DNA from: Pseudacidovorax sp. NFM-22
GTDB taxonomy: Bacteria; Pseudomonadota; Gammaproteobacteria; Burkholderiales; Burkholderiaceae_C
DNA length: 64,000 nt
Direction of reading: 5' to 3'
NCBI RefSeq assembly: GCF_021401245.1
Contig: NZ_JACBFY010000011.1
Location: 1-64,000, forward strand
Shown here piece after piece: positions 31,886-40,468 of the stretch; position 1 is the first letter of the stretch; the number at the start of each line of letters is the position of its first letter. The position numbers were made by a program, and so were the translations under genes. The notes beneath the pieces are model-generated. The model saw nothing but the letters and a program-made list of their open reading frames with translations, made no database searches and was not told where the DNA came from.

Positions 31886-32941
31886 ATGACCGAACCCAGC
31901 AACCCCGCCGCCTTCTTCGCCAGCACGCGGGTGCTCGAGCCCGAGCAGATCGCGATGCAGGCCGGCCAGCGGGTGCCCTTCCTGCGGCTGCCGCAACGCG
32001 CCACGGTGTTCGCCGACCGCGGCCTGCGCCTTCGCCAGCTGGCCGCCGGCCATCCGATGCGCGACTACCTGCTCTTCGTGGCCGACATCGCGCAGGCCCA
32101 GCACGAGGCGCTGCAGCACCATCCCGATGTGAAGCTGCCCGACCTGGCCGCCATCGAGGCCGCCTCGCAGGCACTCAGGCCGCCGCTGCCCGCCGACCTG
32201 TGGCCGCGCGACCCGGCCTGGCGCGCCGTGCTCCGGCAGGTGCTGATGCCGCTGCGAAACCGACTGCCCGAAGGCCCCGCGCGCGAGACCGTGCAGCGCG
32301 TGCTCGATGCCGACAGCGCCTGGCTGGAACGCCAGGCCGGCCTGATCACGCAGGGCATCATGTTCGGCCTGGACCTGGGCACCGCGCCACTGGTGGCGGC
32401 CGGCCTGCAGGTCTACTTCACGCACATGGCCATCGCCACGGCCGAGGAGCACGGCACCTTGCGCGCCTTCGGCGTGACCGAGCCGCTCACCCGCTGCCCC
32501 TGCTGCGGCAGCGCGCCCACCGCCTGCGTGATCCGCATCGGCGCCGACGATGCCGGCGTGCGCTACCTGCATTGCGCGCTGTGCAGCACCCAGTGGCACT
32601 ACGTGCGCATCAAGTGCGCCAATTGCGAGAGCACCAAGGGCATCCACTACCAGTCGCTGGAGCCCGAGGGCGAGGCCGCGCCCGAGCGGCCGGTGGGCCT
32701 CAAGCCCGGCGCCGTGAGGGCCGAATGCTGCGACGAATGCGGCCACTACCTCAAGCTCGTGGCCATGGACCGCGACCCCGAGGTCGAGGCCGTGGCCGAC
32801 GACCTGGCCAGCCTGCCGCTGGACCTGCTGGTCTCCGAGGCCGGCCATCAGCGCACCGGCCACAACCTGATGCTGCTCTTCGGCGACCCCGAGCCCGAGG
32901 CCGCGGCGAATCACCCACCCGACGACGGCGGAGGCGGCTGA
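31886..32941 (+). CDS. fdhE: Formate dehydrogenase accessory protein FdhE
   Basis: A 351-residue cytosolic maturation factor for Tat-exported formate dehydrogenase. The C-terminal rubredoxin-like iron sites are formed by 'CPCCGSAP', 'HCALCSTQWHY', 'KCANCESTKG' and 'ECCDECGHYLKL'. Its stop codon overlaps the selA start (TGATG), which couples enzyme maturation to selenocysteine synthesis. Confidence 0.96.
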   Translation: MTEPSNPAAFFASTRVLEPEQIAMQAGQRVPFLRLPQRATVFADRGLRLRQLAAGHPMRDYLLFVADIAQAQHEALQHHPDVKLPDLAAIEAASQALRPPLPADLWPRDPAWRAVLRQVLMPLRNRLPEGPARETVQRVLDADSAWLERQAGLITQGIMFGLDLGTAPLVAAGLQVYFTHMAIATAEEHGTLRAFGVTEPLTRCPCCGSAPTACVIRIGADDAGVRYLHCALCSTQWHYVRIKCANCESTKGIHYQSLEPEGEAAPERPVGLKPGAVRAECCDECGHYLKLVAMDRDPEVEAVADDLASLPLDLLVSEAGHQRTGHNLMLLFGDPEPEAAANHPPDDGGGG

Positions 32942-34395
32942 TGGCCATGCCCGACGAGTCCGTGGTCCACGGCTCCAAGGCAAGTCCCCAGGATCTGCCC
33001 GCCGTCGACCGGCTGCTGCGTGCCCCGGACACGCAATCCCTGATCGCCGCCCACGGCCACACGCTGGTGGCCGGCGAGGCGCGCGCCCTGCTCGATGCGC
33101 TGCGCCCGCGTGCCGTCGCCGGCCAGTTGCCCATCGCCGATGTGCAGCCTGCGGCGCTGCAGGCAGCACTGCTGAAGCGCGTGCAGGCCCGGCTGGCGCC
33201 GCGCATGCGGCGGGTGCTCAACCTCACCGGCACGGTGATCCACACCAACCTCGGCCGCGCGCTGCTGGCCGACGAGGCCCTGGCCCATCTGTTGCGGCTG
33301 ATGACCGGCCCCAACAACCTGGAATACGACCTGGCCACCGGCGGCCGCGGCGACCGCGACACGGTGGTGGAGGAACTGCTGACCACCCTGACCGGCGCCG
33401 AGGCCGCCACAGTGGTCAACAACAACGCCGCCGCGGTGCTGCTGACGCTGGGCGCGCTGGCCCGCGACCGCGAGGTGATCGTCTCGCGCGGCGAGCTGGT
33501 GGAGATCGGCGGCGCCTTCCGCATGCCCGACGTCATGGCCTCCGCCGGCGCGCACATGGTGGAGGTGGGCACCACCAACCGCACGCATCCGCGCGACTAC
33601 GAGCAGGCCATCACCGAACGCACCGCGCTGCTTTTGAAGGTGCACACCAGCAACTACGCCGTGCAGGGCTTCACGGCCTCGGTCGACGAATCGGTGCTGG
33701 CCGGCATCGCCCATGCGCGCGGCCTGCCCGTGGCCACCGACCTGGGCAGCGGCTCCCTGGTGGACCTGGCCGCCTACGGCCTGCCGCGCGAGCCGCTGCC
33801 GCAGGAGAAGCTGGCTGCCGGCTGCGACGTGGTCACCTTCTCCGGCGACAAGCTGCTGGGCGGGCCGCAGGCCGGGCTGATCGTCGGCAGCAAGGAGGCC
33901 GTGGGCCGCATCCGCAAGTTCCCGATGAAGCGCGCCCTGCGCATGAGCAAGCTGCCGCTGGCCGCGCTGGAGGCCACGCTGATGCTCTACTTGCGCCCCG
34001 AGCGCCTGGCGCAGGACCTGCCCACGCTGCGGCTGCTCACGCGTCCGCTGGAAGCCATCCAGGCCACCGCCTGCGCCGTGCACGGCCCGCTGGCCGAGGC
34101 CGTGGCGCCGCGCTTCACGGTGGAAACCGTGGCGCTGCAGGGCCAGATCGGCAGCGGCTCGCTGCCGGTGGAGCGCCTGCCCTCGGCCGGCCTGGCGCTC
34201 GCCCCGGCCGGCGTCGCCAGGAAAGGCACCGGCCGCGCCCTCGACCAGCTGGCCCAGGCATTGCGCCAGCTGCCCCTGCCCGTCATCGGCCGCATTGCCG
34301 ACGACCGCCTGCTGCTGGACCTGCGCTGCCTGGAGGCGCCGCAGGACCTCGTCTCGTCCACCCAGCTTTCTTCGCTGCGCGAGCAGCTTCAGTGA
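32941..34395 (+). CDS. selA: L-seryl-tRNA(Sec) selenium transferase
   Basis: A 484-residue PLP enzyme that converts Ser-tRNA(Sec) to Sec-tRNA(Sec) using selenophosphate. Visible motifs include 'VLNLTGTVIHTNLGRALL', 'TVVNNNAAAVLL', 'SRGELVEIGGAFRMPDVM' and the Schiff-base lysine in 'TFSGDKLLGGPQAG'. Length matches the bacterial decameric family. It starts on the last base of the fdhE stop codon and is followed 16 bases later by an acyl-CoA-dehydrogenase-like gene. Confidence 0.97.
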   Translation: MAMPDESVVHGSKASPQDLPAVDRLLRAPDTQSLIAAHGHTLVAGEARALLDALRPRAVAGQLPIADVQPAALQAALLKRVQARLAPRMRRVLNLTGTVIHTNLGRALLADEALAHLLRLMTGPNNLEYDLATGGRGDRDTVVEELLTTLTGAEAATVVNNNAAAVLLTLGALARDREVIVSRGELVEIGGAFRMPDVMASAGAHMVEVGTTNRTHPRDYEQAITERTALLLKVHTSNYAVQGFTASVDESVLAGIAHARGLPVATDLGSGSLVDLAAYGLPREPLPQEKLAAGCDVVTFSGDKLLGGPQAGLIVGSKEAVGRIRKFPMKRALRMSKLPLAALEATLMLYLRPERLAQDLPTLRLLTRPLEAIQATACAVHGPLAEAVAPRFTVETVALQGQIGSGSLPVERLPSAGLALAPAGVARKGTGRALDQLAQALRQLPLPVIGRIADDRLLLDLRCLEAPQDLVSSTQLSSLREQLQ

Positions 34396-34411
34396 CCGAA
34401 AGGACCGCTTC

Positions 34412-35527
34412 ATGAGCCTCACCGACACCCTGGCCCGCATCGACACCGACGTGCTGCAGGCGCTTGCGCCGCGCACCGATGCCGAGGGCCGCTTTCCCCG
34501 CGAGGCCATCGATGCGCTGGCCGGCGCCGGCCTGCTGGGCCTGGTCTCGGCCACGGCCGTGGGCGGGCAGGGCCGCGGCCTGGCCGAGGCGGCGCAGGTG
34601 GTCACGGCGCTGGCGCGCACCTGCCCCTCCATCGCCATGATCGTGTGCATGCACTACAGCGCCACGGCGGTGATCGAGGCCTTCGGCCCCGAGACGCTGC
34701 GCCGGGCCGTCGCCGAAGGCAGGCATCTGTCCACGCTGGCCTTCTCCGAGGCCGAGTCGCGCAGCCATTTCTGGGCGCCCGCGAGCACCGCCCGCGCCGA
34801 GGGCGAGGCCGTGCTGCTCGACGCCCGCAAGAGCTGGGTCACCTCCGCCTTCGAGGCCGACAGCTACGTCTGGTCCAGCAAGCCGGTGGCGGCCGATGGC
34901 GCCAGCACGCTCTGGTGGGTGGACGCGAAGGCCGACGGGCTCTCGCAACCCGGCCGCTTCGACGGCCTGGGCCTGCGCGGCAACGCCTCCACGCCGATCA
35001 CGGCCCAGGGCGTGCGCATCGCGGCCGGCCAGCGCCTGGGGGCCGACGGCCAGGGCTTCGACATCATGATGGGCACCGTGCTGCCCTGGTTCGCCACGCT
35101 GAGCGCCTGCTGCTCGGTGGGCCTGTCCGACGGCGCGCTCACGCGGGCCATCGGCCATGTGGGCGCGACGCAGCACCAGCACCTGTCGACCTCGCTGGCC
35201 GACCTGCCCACCATCCGGGCCTACCTGGCGCGCGGCCGCATCAAGGCCGACATGGCGCAGGCGCTGGTGAACGACACCATCGCCGCCATCGGCGCCGGCC
35301 GGCTCGACACCATGCTGCGCGTGCTGGAGGTGAAGGCCGCCGCGGCCGAGACGGCGCTGGAGGTGACGGACATCGCCATGCGCGTGTGCGGTGGCGCCGC
35401 CTTCCGCAAGGAGGCCGGCATCGAGCGCCTGTTCCGCGACGCCCGCGCGGCCAGCGTCATGGCACCCACGTCGGACGTGCTGTACGACTTCATCGGCAAG
35501 GCCGTCACCGGCCTGCCCCTGTTCTGA
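34412..35527 (+). CDS. Acyl-CoA-dehydrogenase-like flavoprotein in the selenium operon
   Basis: A 371-residue protein with the three-domain acyl-CoA dehydrogenase fold. It has an N-terminal helical domain ('AIDALAGAGLLGLVSATAVG'), a middle beta domain ('STLAFSEAESRSHFWAPAST', 'SWVTSAFEADSYVWSSKP') and a C-terminal four-helix bundle ('DIAMRVCGGAAFRKEAGIER'). At the position of the usual C-terminal catalytic Glu (YEGT in medium-chain enzymes) it reads 'VMAPTSDVLYDFIG', so that base is absent. This fits the flavin monooxygenase or desulfurase-like branch as well as a dehydrogenase with Glu elsewhere. It lies between selA and selB on one transcript. The substrate is unknown; an organoselenium or organosulfur compound is a hypothesis from context. 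Confidence 0.8.
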   Translation: MSLTDTLARIDTDVLQALAPRTDAEGRFPREAIDALAGAGLLGLVSATAVGGQGRGLAEAAQVVTALARTCPSIAMIVCMHYSATAVIEAFGPETLRRAVAEGRHLSTLAFSEAESRSHFWAPASTARAEGEAVLLDARKSWVTSAFEADSYVWSSKPVAADGASTLWWVDAKADGLSQPGRFDGLGLRGNASTPITAQGVRIAAGQRLGADGQGFDIMMGTVLPWFATLSACCSVGLSDGALTRAIGHVGATQHQHLSTSLADLPTIRAYLARGRIKADMAQALVNDTIAAIGAGRLDTMLRVLEVKAAAAETALEVTDIAMRVCGGAAFRKEAGIERLFRDARAASVMAPTSDVLYDFIGKAVTGLPLF

Positions 35528-35538
35528 GGAGCCCCGCC

Positions 35539-36396
35539 ATGAGCCAGACCCTCGTCATGGGCGCCGTCGCCTACGCCCCCAAGGTCGTCACCATCTGGGA
35601 AGGCTTCAAGGCCTTCTTCGTGCGCAACGGCCTGCCCTTCGACTTCGTGCTGTATTCCAACTACGAGCGGCAGGTGGAGGCGCAGTTCGACGGCGGCATC
35701 CACCTGGCCTGGAACTCGCCCCTGGCCTGGGTGCGCGCCGACCGCCTGGCCCGCGCCCGCGGCCAGCAGGTGCAGGCCGTGGCCATGCGCGACACCGACT
35801 GCGACCTCACGTCGGTGCTGGTGGTGCGCGCCGACAGCGCCGTGCAGCAGCCGGCCGGGCTGCGCGGCCAGCGCATCGGCTTCGGCGCGCTCGATTCGCC
35901 GCAGGCCACGCTGATCCCGCTGGACCATCTGCGCCAGCAGGGCCTGGTGCAGGGCCGCGACTACCAGGCCCGCTTCTTCGACGTGCTGGGCGGCAAGCAT
36001 GGCGACCACATCGGCGGCGAACGCGATGCGGCACAGGCCCTGCTGGCGGGTCAGATCGACGCCTGCTGCCTGATCGACGGCAACCACCTGGCCTTCGGCC
36101 TGGACGGCACGCTGCCGGCCGGCAGCACCCGCGTCATCGCGCGCACCGGCGCCTACGACCACTGCAACTTCACCACCAGCCCGGGCGCACCGGCAGCGCT
36201 GATCGACCGCTTCGTCGCGCTGCTGATGGCCATGCGCTGGGACGACCCCGAGGTGCGGCCGCTGCTGGAGCTGGAAGGCCTGCGCGAATGGCGCACCGGC
36301 CGCACCAGCGGCTATGCGCTGCTGGAGCGCGCCGTGGACGACGAAGGCTTCTATGCCGCCGATGGACGCATCACCGCTGCCGACTATCGATATTGA
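35539..36396 (+). CDS. Signal-less PhnD/SsuA-type substrate-binding-fold protein
   Basis: A 285-residue protein with the periplasmic-binding fold of the PhnD/SsuA/transferrin group. Motifs include '[20 protein letters not shown]', '[19 protein letters not shown]', '[15 protein letters not shown]', '[20 protein letters not shown]' and '[16 protein letters not shown]'. Unlike transport partners it has no signal peptide or lipobox: the first beta strand begins at residue 4. It should therefore stay in the cytoplasm and bind, sense or carry a small anion or ligand there. It starts 11 bases after the flavoprotein gene and overlaps the next gene by 44 bases. Confidence 0.78.
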   Translation: MSQTLVMGAVAYAPKVVTIWEGFKAFFVRNGLPFDFVLYSNYERQVEAQFDGGIHLAWNSPLAWVRADRLARARGQQVQAVAMRDTDCDLTSVLVVRADSAVQQPAGLRGQRIGFGALDSPQATLIPLDHLRQQGLVQGRDYQARFFDVLGGKHGDHIGGERDAAQALLAGQIDACCLIDGNHLAFGLDGTLPAGSTRVIARTGAYDHCNFTTSPGAPAALIDRFVALLMAMRWDDPEVRPLLELEGLREWRTGRTSGYALLERAVDDEGFYAADGRITAADYRY

Positions 36397-37558
36397 GTCG
36401 CTGGGGCTGGCCGAAGGCGCCCTGCTGCTCATCCGCCGCGCGCTGGCCGAGGTGCCCGCGGGCGGCGTGCTGCGCGTGCGCGGCCGCGCGCCCGACTGGG
36501 CGCTGCACCTGGCGGCCTGGTGCCGCCAGCAGGGCCACGGCCTGCAGACCTGCGACGCGCACGAGGCGCTGGTCACCCGTGGCGCCCAGGCGGATGGCCG
36601 CTGGCGGGGCGCGCAGGCCGCCGCGGGCGACACGCCCGGCCTGCCCGCCGACGAAGCCCTGCCCGGCTGGGGCCTGGCCGCGCGCGGCGCCACCGTCGAG
36701 ACCGGCAGCCCGCCCTTCGCCTTCGCGCTGCGCCGCCGGCGCGAGCTGTGGGCCGCCACGGCCGGCGAGCTCTACCGCCAGGCCGCCGCGGCCCAGTGGG
36801 ACCCGGCCACCGCCATCGACTGGGACGCGCCCTTCGACCTGCCCGACGCCATCGAGGACGCCGTGGTGCAGGTCATGACCTACCTGATCGAGAACGAGAA
36901 CGCCGCCCTGCTGGTGCCGGCGCGCCATCTGGGCCAGATCCATCCGCACTTCCGCGAGGTGCTGCAGCTGCTGGCCCTGCAGTGCGCCGACGAGGCGCGG
37001 CATGTGGAGGTCTTCACCCGCCGCGCGCAGCTGCGCGGCCGCTCGCCGGGGCTCTCCACCGCGGGCGGGCAGGCCTCGCTGCAGACGCTGTTCCAGGCGC
37101 CGGATTTCTCCATCGCCACCTTCCTGCTGGCCGTGCTGGGCGAGGGCAGCTTCGTCAACCTGCTGAACTTCCTGCAGGCGCATGCGCCCGACCCCGTCAC
37201 CGCGCAGGTCTGCCGCCTCGCCGCCCGCGACGAGGCACGGCATGTGGCTTTCGGCATGGCCCACCTGGAATACCGGCTGGAGGAAGAGCCCGACTTCCAG
37301 GTGCGGCTGGCCAACGCCATCGAGACCCGCTACGACCAGCTGGCCGCCACCTCGGGCCTGAACGAGGAGGTGTTCGACGCGCTGGTGCTGATCGCGGCCG
37401 GCGCGCTCACGCCTGCTGCCGTCGCCCGCGGCCATGCGGCCGTGCAGCAGCTGCAGCGCGACATGGCCGCCGGCCGCCGCGCCCGGCTGGCGCGGCTGGG
37501 CTTCGCACGCGACGAGGCCGAGCGGCTGTCGGCCCTGCACACGCGCAACTTCATGTGA
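36353..37558 (+). CDS. TusA-like domain fused to ferritin-like diiron domain
   Basis: A 401-residue two-domain protein. Residues 10-68 align by eye with TusA/SirA/YedF ('[20 protein letters not shown]', '[15 protein letters not shown]'), but the catalytic Cys-Pro of that family is Ala-Glu here (A20-E21). Residues about 130-380 form a ferritin-like four-helix bundle with duplicated diiron ligands: E180 or E182, then E214/H217 ('DEARHVEVF'), E264 ('[10 protein letters not shown]'), then E294/H297 ('[10 protein letters not shown]'). This suggests an oxygen-using diiron oxidase. The ATG at 36353 is favoured by GAAGG six bases upstream; 36362 is an alternative. Its position between selA and selB ties it to selenium metabolism; the reaction is unknown. 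Confidence 0.78.
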   Translation: MPPMDASPLPTIDIESLGLAEGALLLIRRALAEVPAGGVLRVRGRAPDWALHLAAWCRQQGHGLQTCDAHEALVTRGAQADGRWRGAQAAAGDTPGLPADEALPGWGLAARGATVETGSPPFAFALRRRRELWAATAGELYRQAAAAQWDPATAIDWDAPFDLPDAIEDAVVQVMTYLIENENAALLVPARHLGQIHPHFREVLQLLALQCADEARHVEVFTRRAQLRGRSPGLSTAGGQASLQTLFQAPDFSIATFLLAVLGEGSFVNLLNFLQAHAPDPVTAQVCRLAARDEARHVAFGMAHLEYRLEEEPDFQVRLANAIETRYDQLAATSGLNEEVFDALVLIAAGALTPAAVARGHAAVQQLQRDMAAGRRARLARLGFARDEAERLSALHTRNFM

Positions 37559-37571
37559 AAGGGCGCGAACG

Positions 37572-39491
37572 ATGAGCACCCTGATCGTCGGCACCGCCGG
37601 CCACATCGACCACGGCAAGACCACCCTGGTGCGCGCCTTGACCGGCGTGGACACCGACCGCCTGCCGGAGGAGAAGCGCCGCGGCATCTCCATCGAGCTG
37701 GGCTATGCCTACCTGCAGGCCGGTGACGTCTCCCTGGGCTTCGTCGACGTGCCCGGCCACGAGCGCCTGCTGCACACCATGCTGGCCGGCGCCACCGGCA
37801 TCGACCATGCGCTGCTGGTGGTGGCCGCCGACGACGGCGTGATGCCGCAGACGCGCGAGCACCTGGCCGTGGTCGCGCTGCTGGGCCTGGACCGCGGCAG
37901 CGTGGCCCTGACCAAGATCGACCGCATCGATACCGCCGAGCGCGAAGCCCGCATCGCCCAGCTGCGCGCCGAGATCGCCGAACTGCTGGCGGACACGCCG
38001 CTGGCTGGGTCACCGCTGTTCCCGGTCTCGGCCCAGACCGGCGAAGGGCTGGAGCCGCTGCGCCAGCACCTGCTGCAAGCCGCAGGCGAGGTGCGCGCCC
38101 ACGACGACGCGCTGGCCTTCCGGCTCGCGGCCGACCGGGCCTTCACCTTGTCGGGTGTCGGCACCGTCGCCACCGGCACCGTGCATGCCGGCACCGCCCG
38201 CATCGGCGACGAGCTGCGGCTGGTGCCCGGCGAACGCAGCGCCCGGCTGCGCGGCATCCATGCGCAGAACCTCCCGGCGGACGAGGCCCGCGCCGGCCAG
38301 CGCTGCGCCCTGGCCCTGGCCGGCCTGGCGAAGGAAGAGGTGCGCCGCGGCGACTGGCTGTGCGCCCCGGCCGTCGCCCTCGCCACGACGCGCCTCGACG
38401 TGCAGCTCACGCTGTGGCCCGGCGAGGCCCATGCGCTGCGCTCGGGCACGCCCGTGCATGTGCACCTGGGCGCCAGCGACGTGATGGCCTCCATCGCCCT
38501 CCTCGACCGCGACACCCTGGCGGCTGGCGGCACCGGCCTGGCCCAGCTGGTGCTGCGCGAGCCCGTCGCCGCCTGGCATGGTGACCGCGGCGTGCTGCGC
38601 GATGCCAGTGCCACGCGCACCGTGGCCGGCGTGCGCGTGCTCGACCCTGATGCGCCCGTGCGCTACCGCCGCACGCCGCAGCGCCTGGCCGAACTGGCGG
38701 CCTGGGCGCTGCCCGAGCGCGCCGCGTTGATCGACGGCCTGCTGCAGGCCGCCCCGCTGGGCCTGGACGCCACCCGCCTGGCCCGCGCCCTGGCCCTGCC
38801 TGGCCCGGACGCACTGGCGCCCTTGCCCGCCGATGCGCTGCGCATCGACGGCATGCTGATCGCCCGCCGCCACCTGGAAGCCCTGCAGGCCCAGGTCATC
38901 GAGCGCCTGCGCGCCTTCCACGAGGCCCAGCCCGCCGAGATCGGCCCCGACGCGCGCCGCCTGCGCCGCCTGGCCGGCCCGCGCACCGATGATGGCCTGT
39001 GGCGCGCGCTGGTCGAGGCACTGGTGGCGGACGGCCGCCTGGTGCGCAGCGCCCACTGGCTGCACCTGCCCGACCATGCGGCCCGCCTCAACGCCGCCGA
39101 AGAGAAGCTCGCGCAGCAACTGCTGCCGAAGCTCGCGGATGGCGGCTTCGACCCGCCCTGGGTGCGCGACCTGGCCAAGGACCTGGCCGCCAGCGAGGCC
39201 ATGGTGCGCCAGACGCTGGCCAGCCTGGCCCGGCGTGGCGCGGCCTTCCAGGTGGTCAAAGACCTGTACTATCCGCTGCCCACCGTCGAGCGGCTGGCGG
39301 CCCTGGCCCGTGACTGCATCGACGGCCCGGACGGCCTGCAGGCTGCCAGCTTCCGCGACGCCACCGGCCTCGGCCGCAAGCGCGCGATCCAGATCCTGGA
39401 GTTCTTCGACCGCGTGGGCTACACGCGGCGCGTCAAGGACACGCACCTGCTGCGGCCGGACACGGCGATGTTCGGGGGGCGGGGCGCATGA
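37572..39491 (+). CDS. selB: Selenocysteine-specific elongation factor
   Basis: A 639-residue GTPase that delivers Sec-tRNA(Sec) to UGA codons followed by a SECIS hairpin. G-domain motifs are '[12 protein letters not shown]' (G1), '[11 protein letters not shown]' (G2), '[10 protein letters not shown]' (G3) and 'LTKIDRID' (G4). Domains II and III follow, then about 270 residues of winged helices; the last ('[20 protein letters not shown]') binds the SECIS RNA. It lies 13 bases after the TusA-ferritin gene, and selC follows. Confidence 0.97.
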   Translation: MSTLIVGTAGHIDHGKTTLVRALTGVDTDRLPEEKRRGISIELGYAYLQAGDVSLGFVDVPGHERLLHTMLAGATGIDHALLVVAADDGVMPQTREHLAVVALLGLDRGSVALTKIDRIDTAEREARIAQLRAEIAELLADTPLAGSPLFPVSAQTGEGLEPLRQHLLQAAGEVRAHDDALAFRLAADRAFTLSGVGTVATGTVHAGTARIGDELRLVPGERSARLRGIHAQNLPADEARAGQRCALALAGLAKEEVRRGDWLCAPAVALATTRLDVQLTLWPGEAHALRSGTPVHVHLGASDVMASIALLDRDTLAAGGTGLAQLVLREPVAAWHGDRGVLRDASATRTVAGVRVLDPDAPVRYRRTPQRLAELAAWALPERAALIDGLLQAAPLGLDATRLARALALPGPDALAPLPADALRIDGMLIARRHLEALQAQVIERLRAFHEAQPAEIGPDARRLRRLAGPRTDDGLWRALVEALVADGRLVRSAHWLHLPDHAARLNAAEEKLAQQLLPKLADGGFDPPWVRDLAKDLAASEAMVRQTLASLARRGAAFQVVKDLYYPLPTVERLAALARDCIDGPDGLQAASFRDATGLGRKRAIQILEFFDRVGYTRRVKDTHLLRPDTAMFGGRGA

Positions 39492-39605
39492 GAGCCTGTG
39501 CAACGCCGGCCACGAAGGTGGCGAGGTTGGCGCCGCAGGCGGCCGGACAGCGGCGGGGCCGCGCGAGACAACATTCCATGGGCGCCGCGCAGCGGTCGCC
39601 CATTC

Positions 39606-39698
39606 GGAGGGGAAACGTCCCTGGTGGGGCGGCCGGGCTTCAAACCCGGTGGGTGGCGCCACGCGTCGCTGGGAGGGTTCGACTCCCTCTCCCCTCCG
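39606..39698 (+). tRNA. selC: Selenocysteine tRNA (anticodon UCA)
   Basis: A 93-base tRNA with the hallmarks of tRNA-Sec. The acceptor stem has 8 bp (GGAGGGGA at 39606-39613 with TCCCCTCC at 39690-39697), the anticodon stem CCGGG/CCCGG presents TCA in the loop CTTCAAA, the variable arm is long and paired (GGTGGCGCC...), and the T arm contains GGTTCGACTCC. The discriminator is G. The following bases are CCC, so CCA is not encoded and must be added. It decodes the UGA in fdnG and lies 114 bases after selB. Confidence 0.95.
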
Positions 39699-39825
39699 CC
39701 CTTTCGGGGGCATCCGCCTGCTGCGCGGGTCGATCTTGCACCTGCGATGCTCGCCGTACCCATGTACGGCTGCGCTTCTCGGCGCAACCTCGGCCCGCTC
39801 GCGACGGCGGCTGTCCCCCGAAAGG
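39699..39825. repeat. Inverted repeat pair flanking a dispersed repeat after selC
   Basis: CCTTTCGGGGG (39700-39710) and CCCCCGAAAGG (39815-39825) are exact inverted copies about 105 bases apart. Between them is a segment containing GTACCCATGTACGGCTGCGC and TTCTCGGCGCAACCTCGGC, of a style I recall from betaproteobacterial intergenic repeats. No ORF is credible here. Confidence 0.6.
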
Positions 39826-39878
39826 CGTAGCGGAAAGAAGGGTGCGGGGAATTCGAGTGAGCGACAAAGGCCGCTCTT

Positions 39879-39990
39879 CCTCCCTCTCCCTCTGGGAGAG
39901 GGTTGGGGTGAGGGCTTGGGCGGTAATGACCATGCGTTGCATCCACCGCCGCTGGCCCCTCACCCAACCTCTCCCCAGAGGGGAGAGGAG
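39879..39990. repeat. BIME-like inverted pair of C/T-rich repeats
   Basis: The arm at 39881-39913 (CCCTCTCCCTCTGGGAGAGG then TTGGGGTGAGG) and the arm at 39956-39990 (CCCCTCACCCAACCTCTCCC then CAGAGGGGAGAGG) are imperfect inverted copies. Each also folds on itself. The same motif family recurs at 46325-46520 and at 61441-61492 in this window. Confidence 0.75.
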
Positions 39991-40078
39991 TCAAACCAGA
40001 CCCTACAAGCCCAAAGGCCGTGCCCAACGGGCAATCCCGAAGGGGAGCCCGCCACCGGCGCGCCCAGGAGCCTGGTGC

Positions 40079-40294
40079 GGGGTGCCCGCGGGTGGCGCCC
40101 TCAGGATGCGCCGAGGCGCGCAGCCGGATGAGCGAGGCCCGCGGTCTCCGCGGGCCGTTCCTTCTGACTCGCGGCATTTGTCTGAGCGGAGCGCGTCAGC
40201 GCGCAGCGAGTTATGCCGCGCGCTCATCCGGCGAGCACCGCAGGTTCCGCGAGCGTTCAGCGAGCGGCGCAGCCTGTGGGCGACGCCCGCGGGT
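40079..40294. repeat. Multi-arm palindromic element between selC and selD
   Basis: An outer 11-bp stem (CCGGATGAGCG at 40124-40134 with CGCTCATCCGG at 40221-40231) encloses a perfect 9-bp hairpin (GGCCCGCGG at 40136-40144 with CCGCGGGCC at 40148-40156) and a second 8-bp stem (CGCGGCAT at 40170-40177 with ATGCCGCG at 40213-40220). An imperfect further pair (GGTGCCCGCGGGTGGCG near 40081 and CGACGCCCGCGGGTGCC near 40274) extends the symmetry. It is probably a dispersed repeat. The rest of the gap up to 40468 shows no gene. Confidence 0.65.
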
Positions 40295-40468
40295 GCCCCG
40301 CATCAGGCGGACCTCATCGAACGCGCAGGCAGGACGGCGCATCCAGAGCAACACGCGCCACCCGCTCAACCGCTTCGAACAGCACAAGCGCTCAGCCTCA
40401 TCCTCCGACGTGGAACACCTGCCGGGCGACCATCCCGTCCAGCAAAGGCAGCCTCCATAGGCCAGGCC

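Noticed and set aside
39742-40460. Several frames of 70-150 residues between selC and selD
   Set aside because: They run through palindromic and C/T-rich repeats, lack ribosome sites and resemble repeat-derived shadow proteins.
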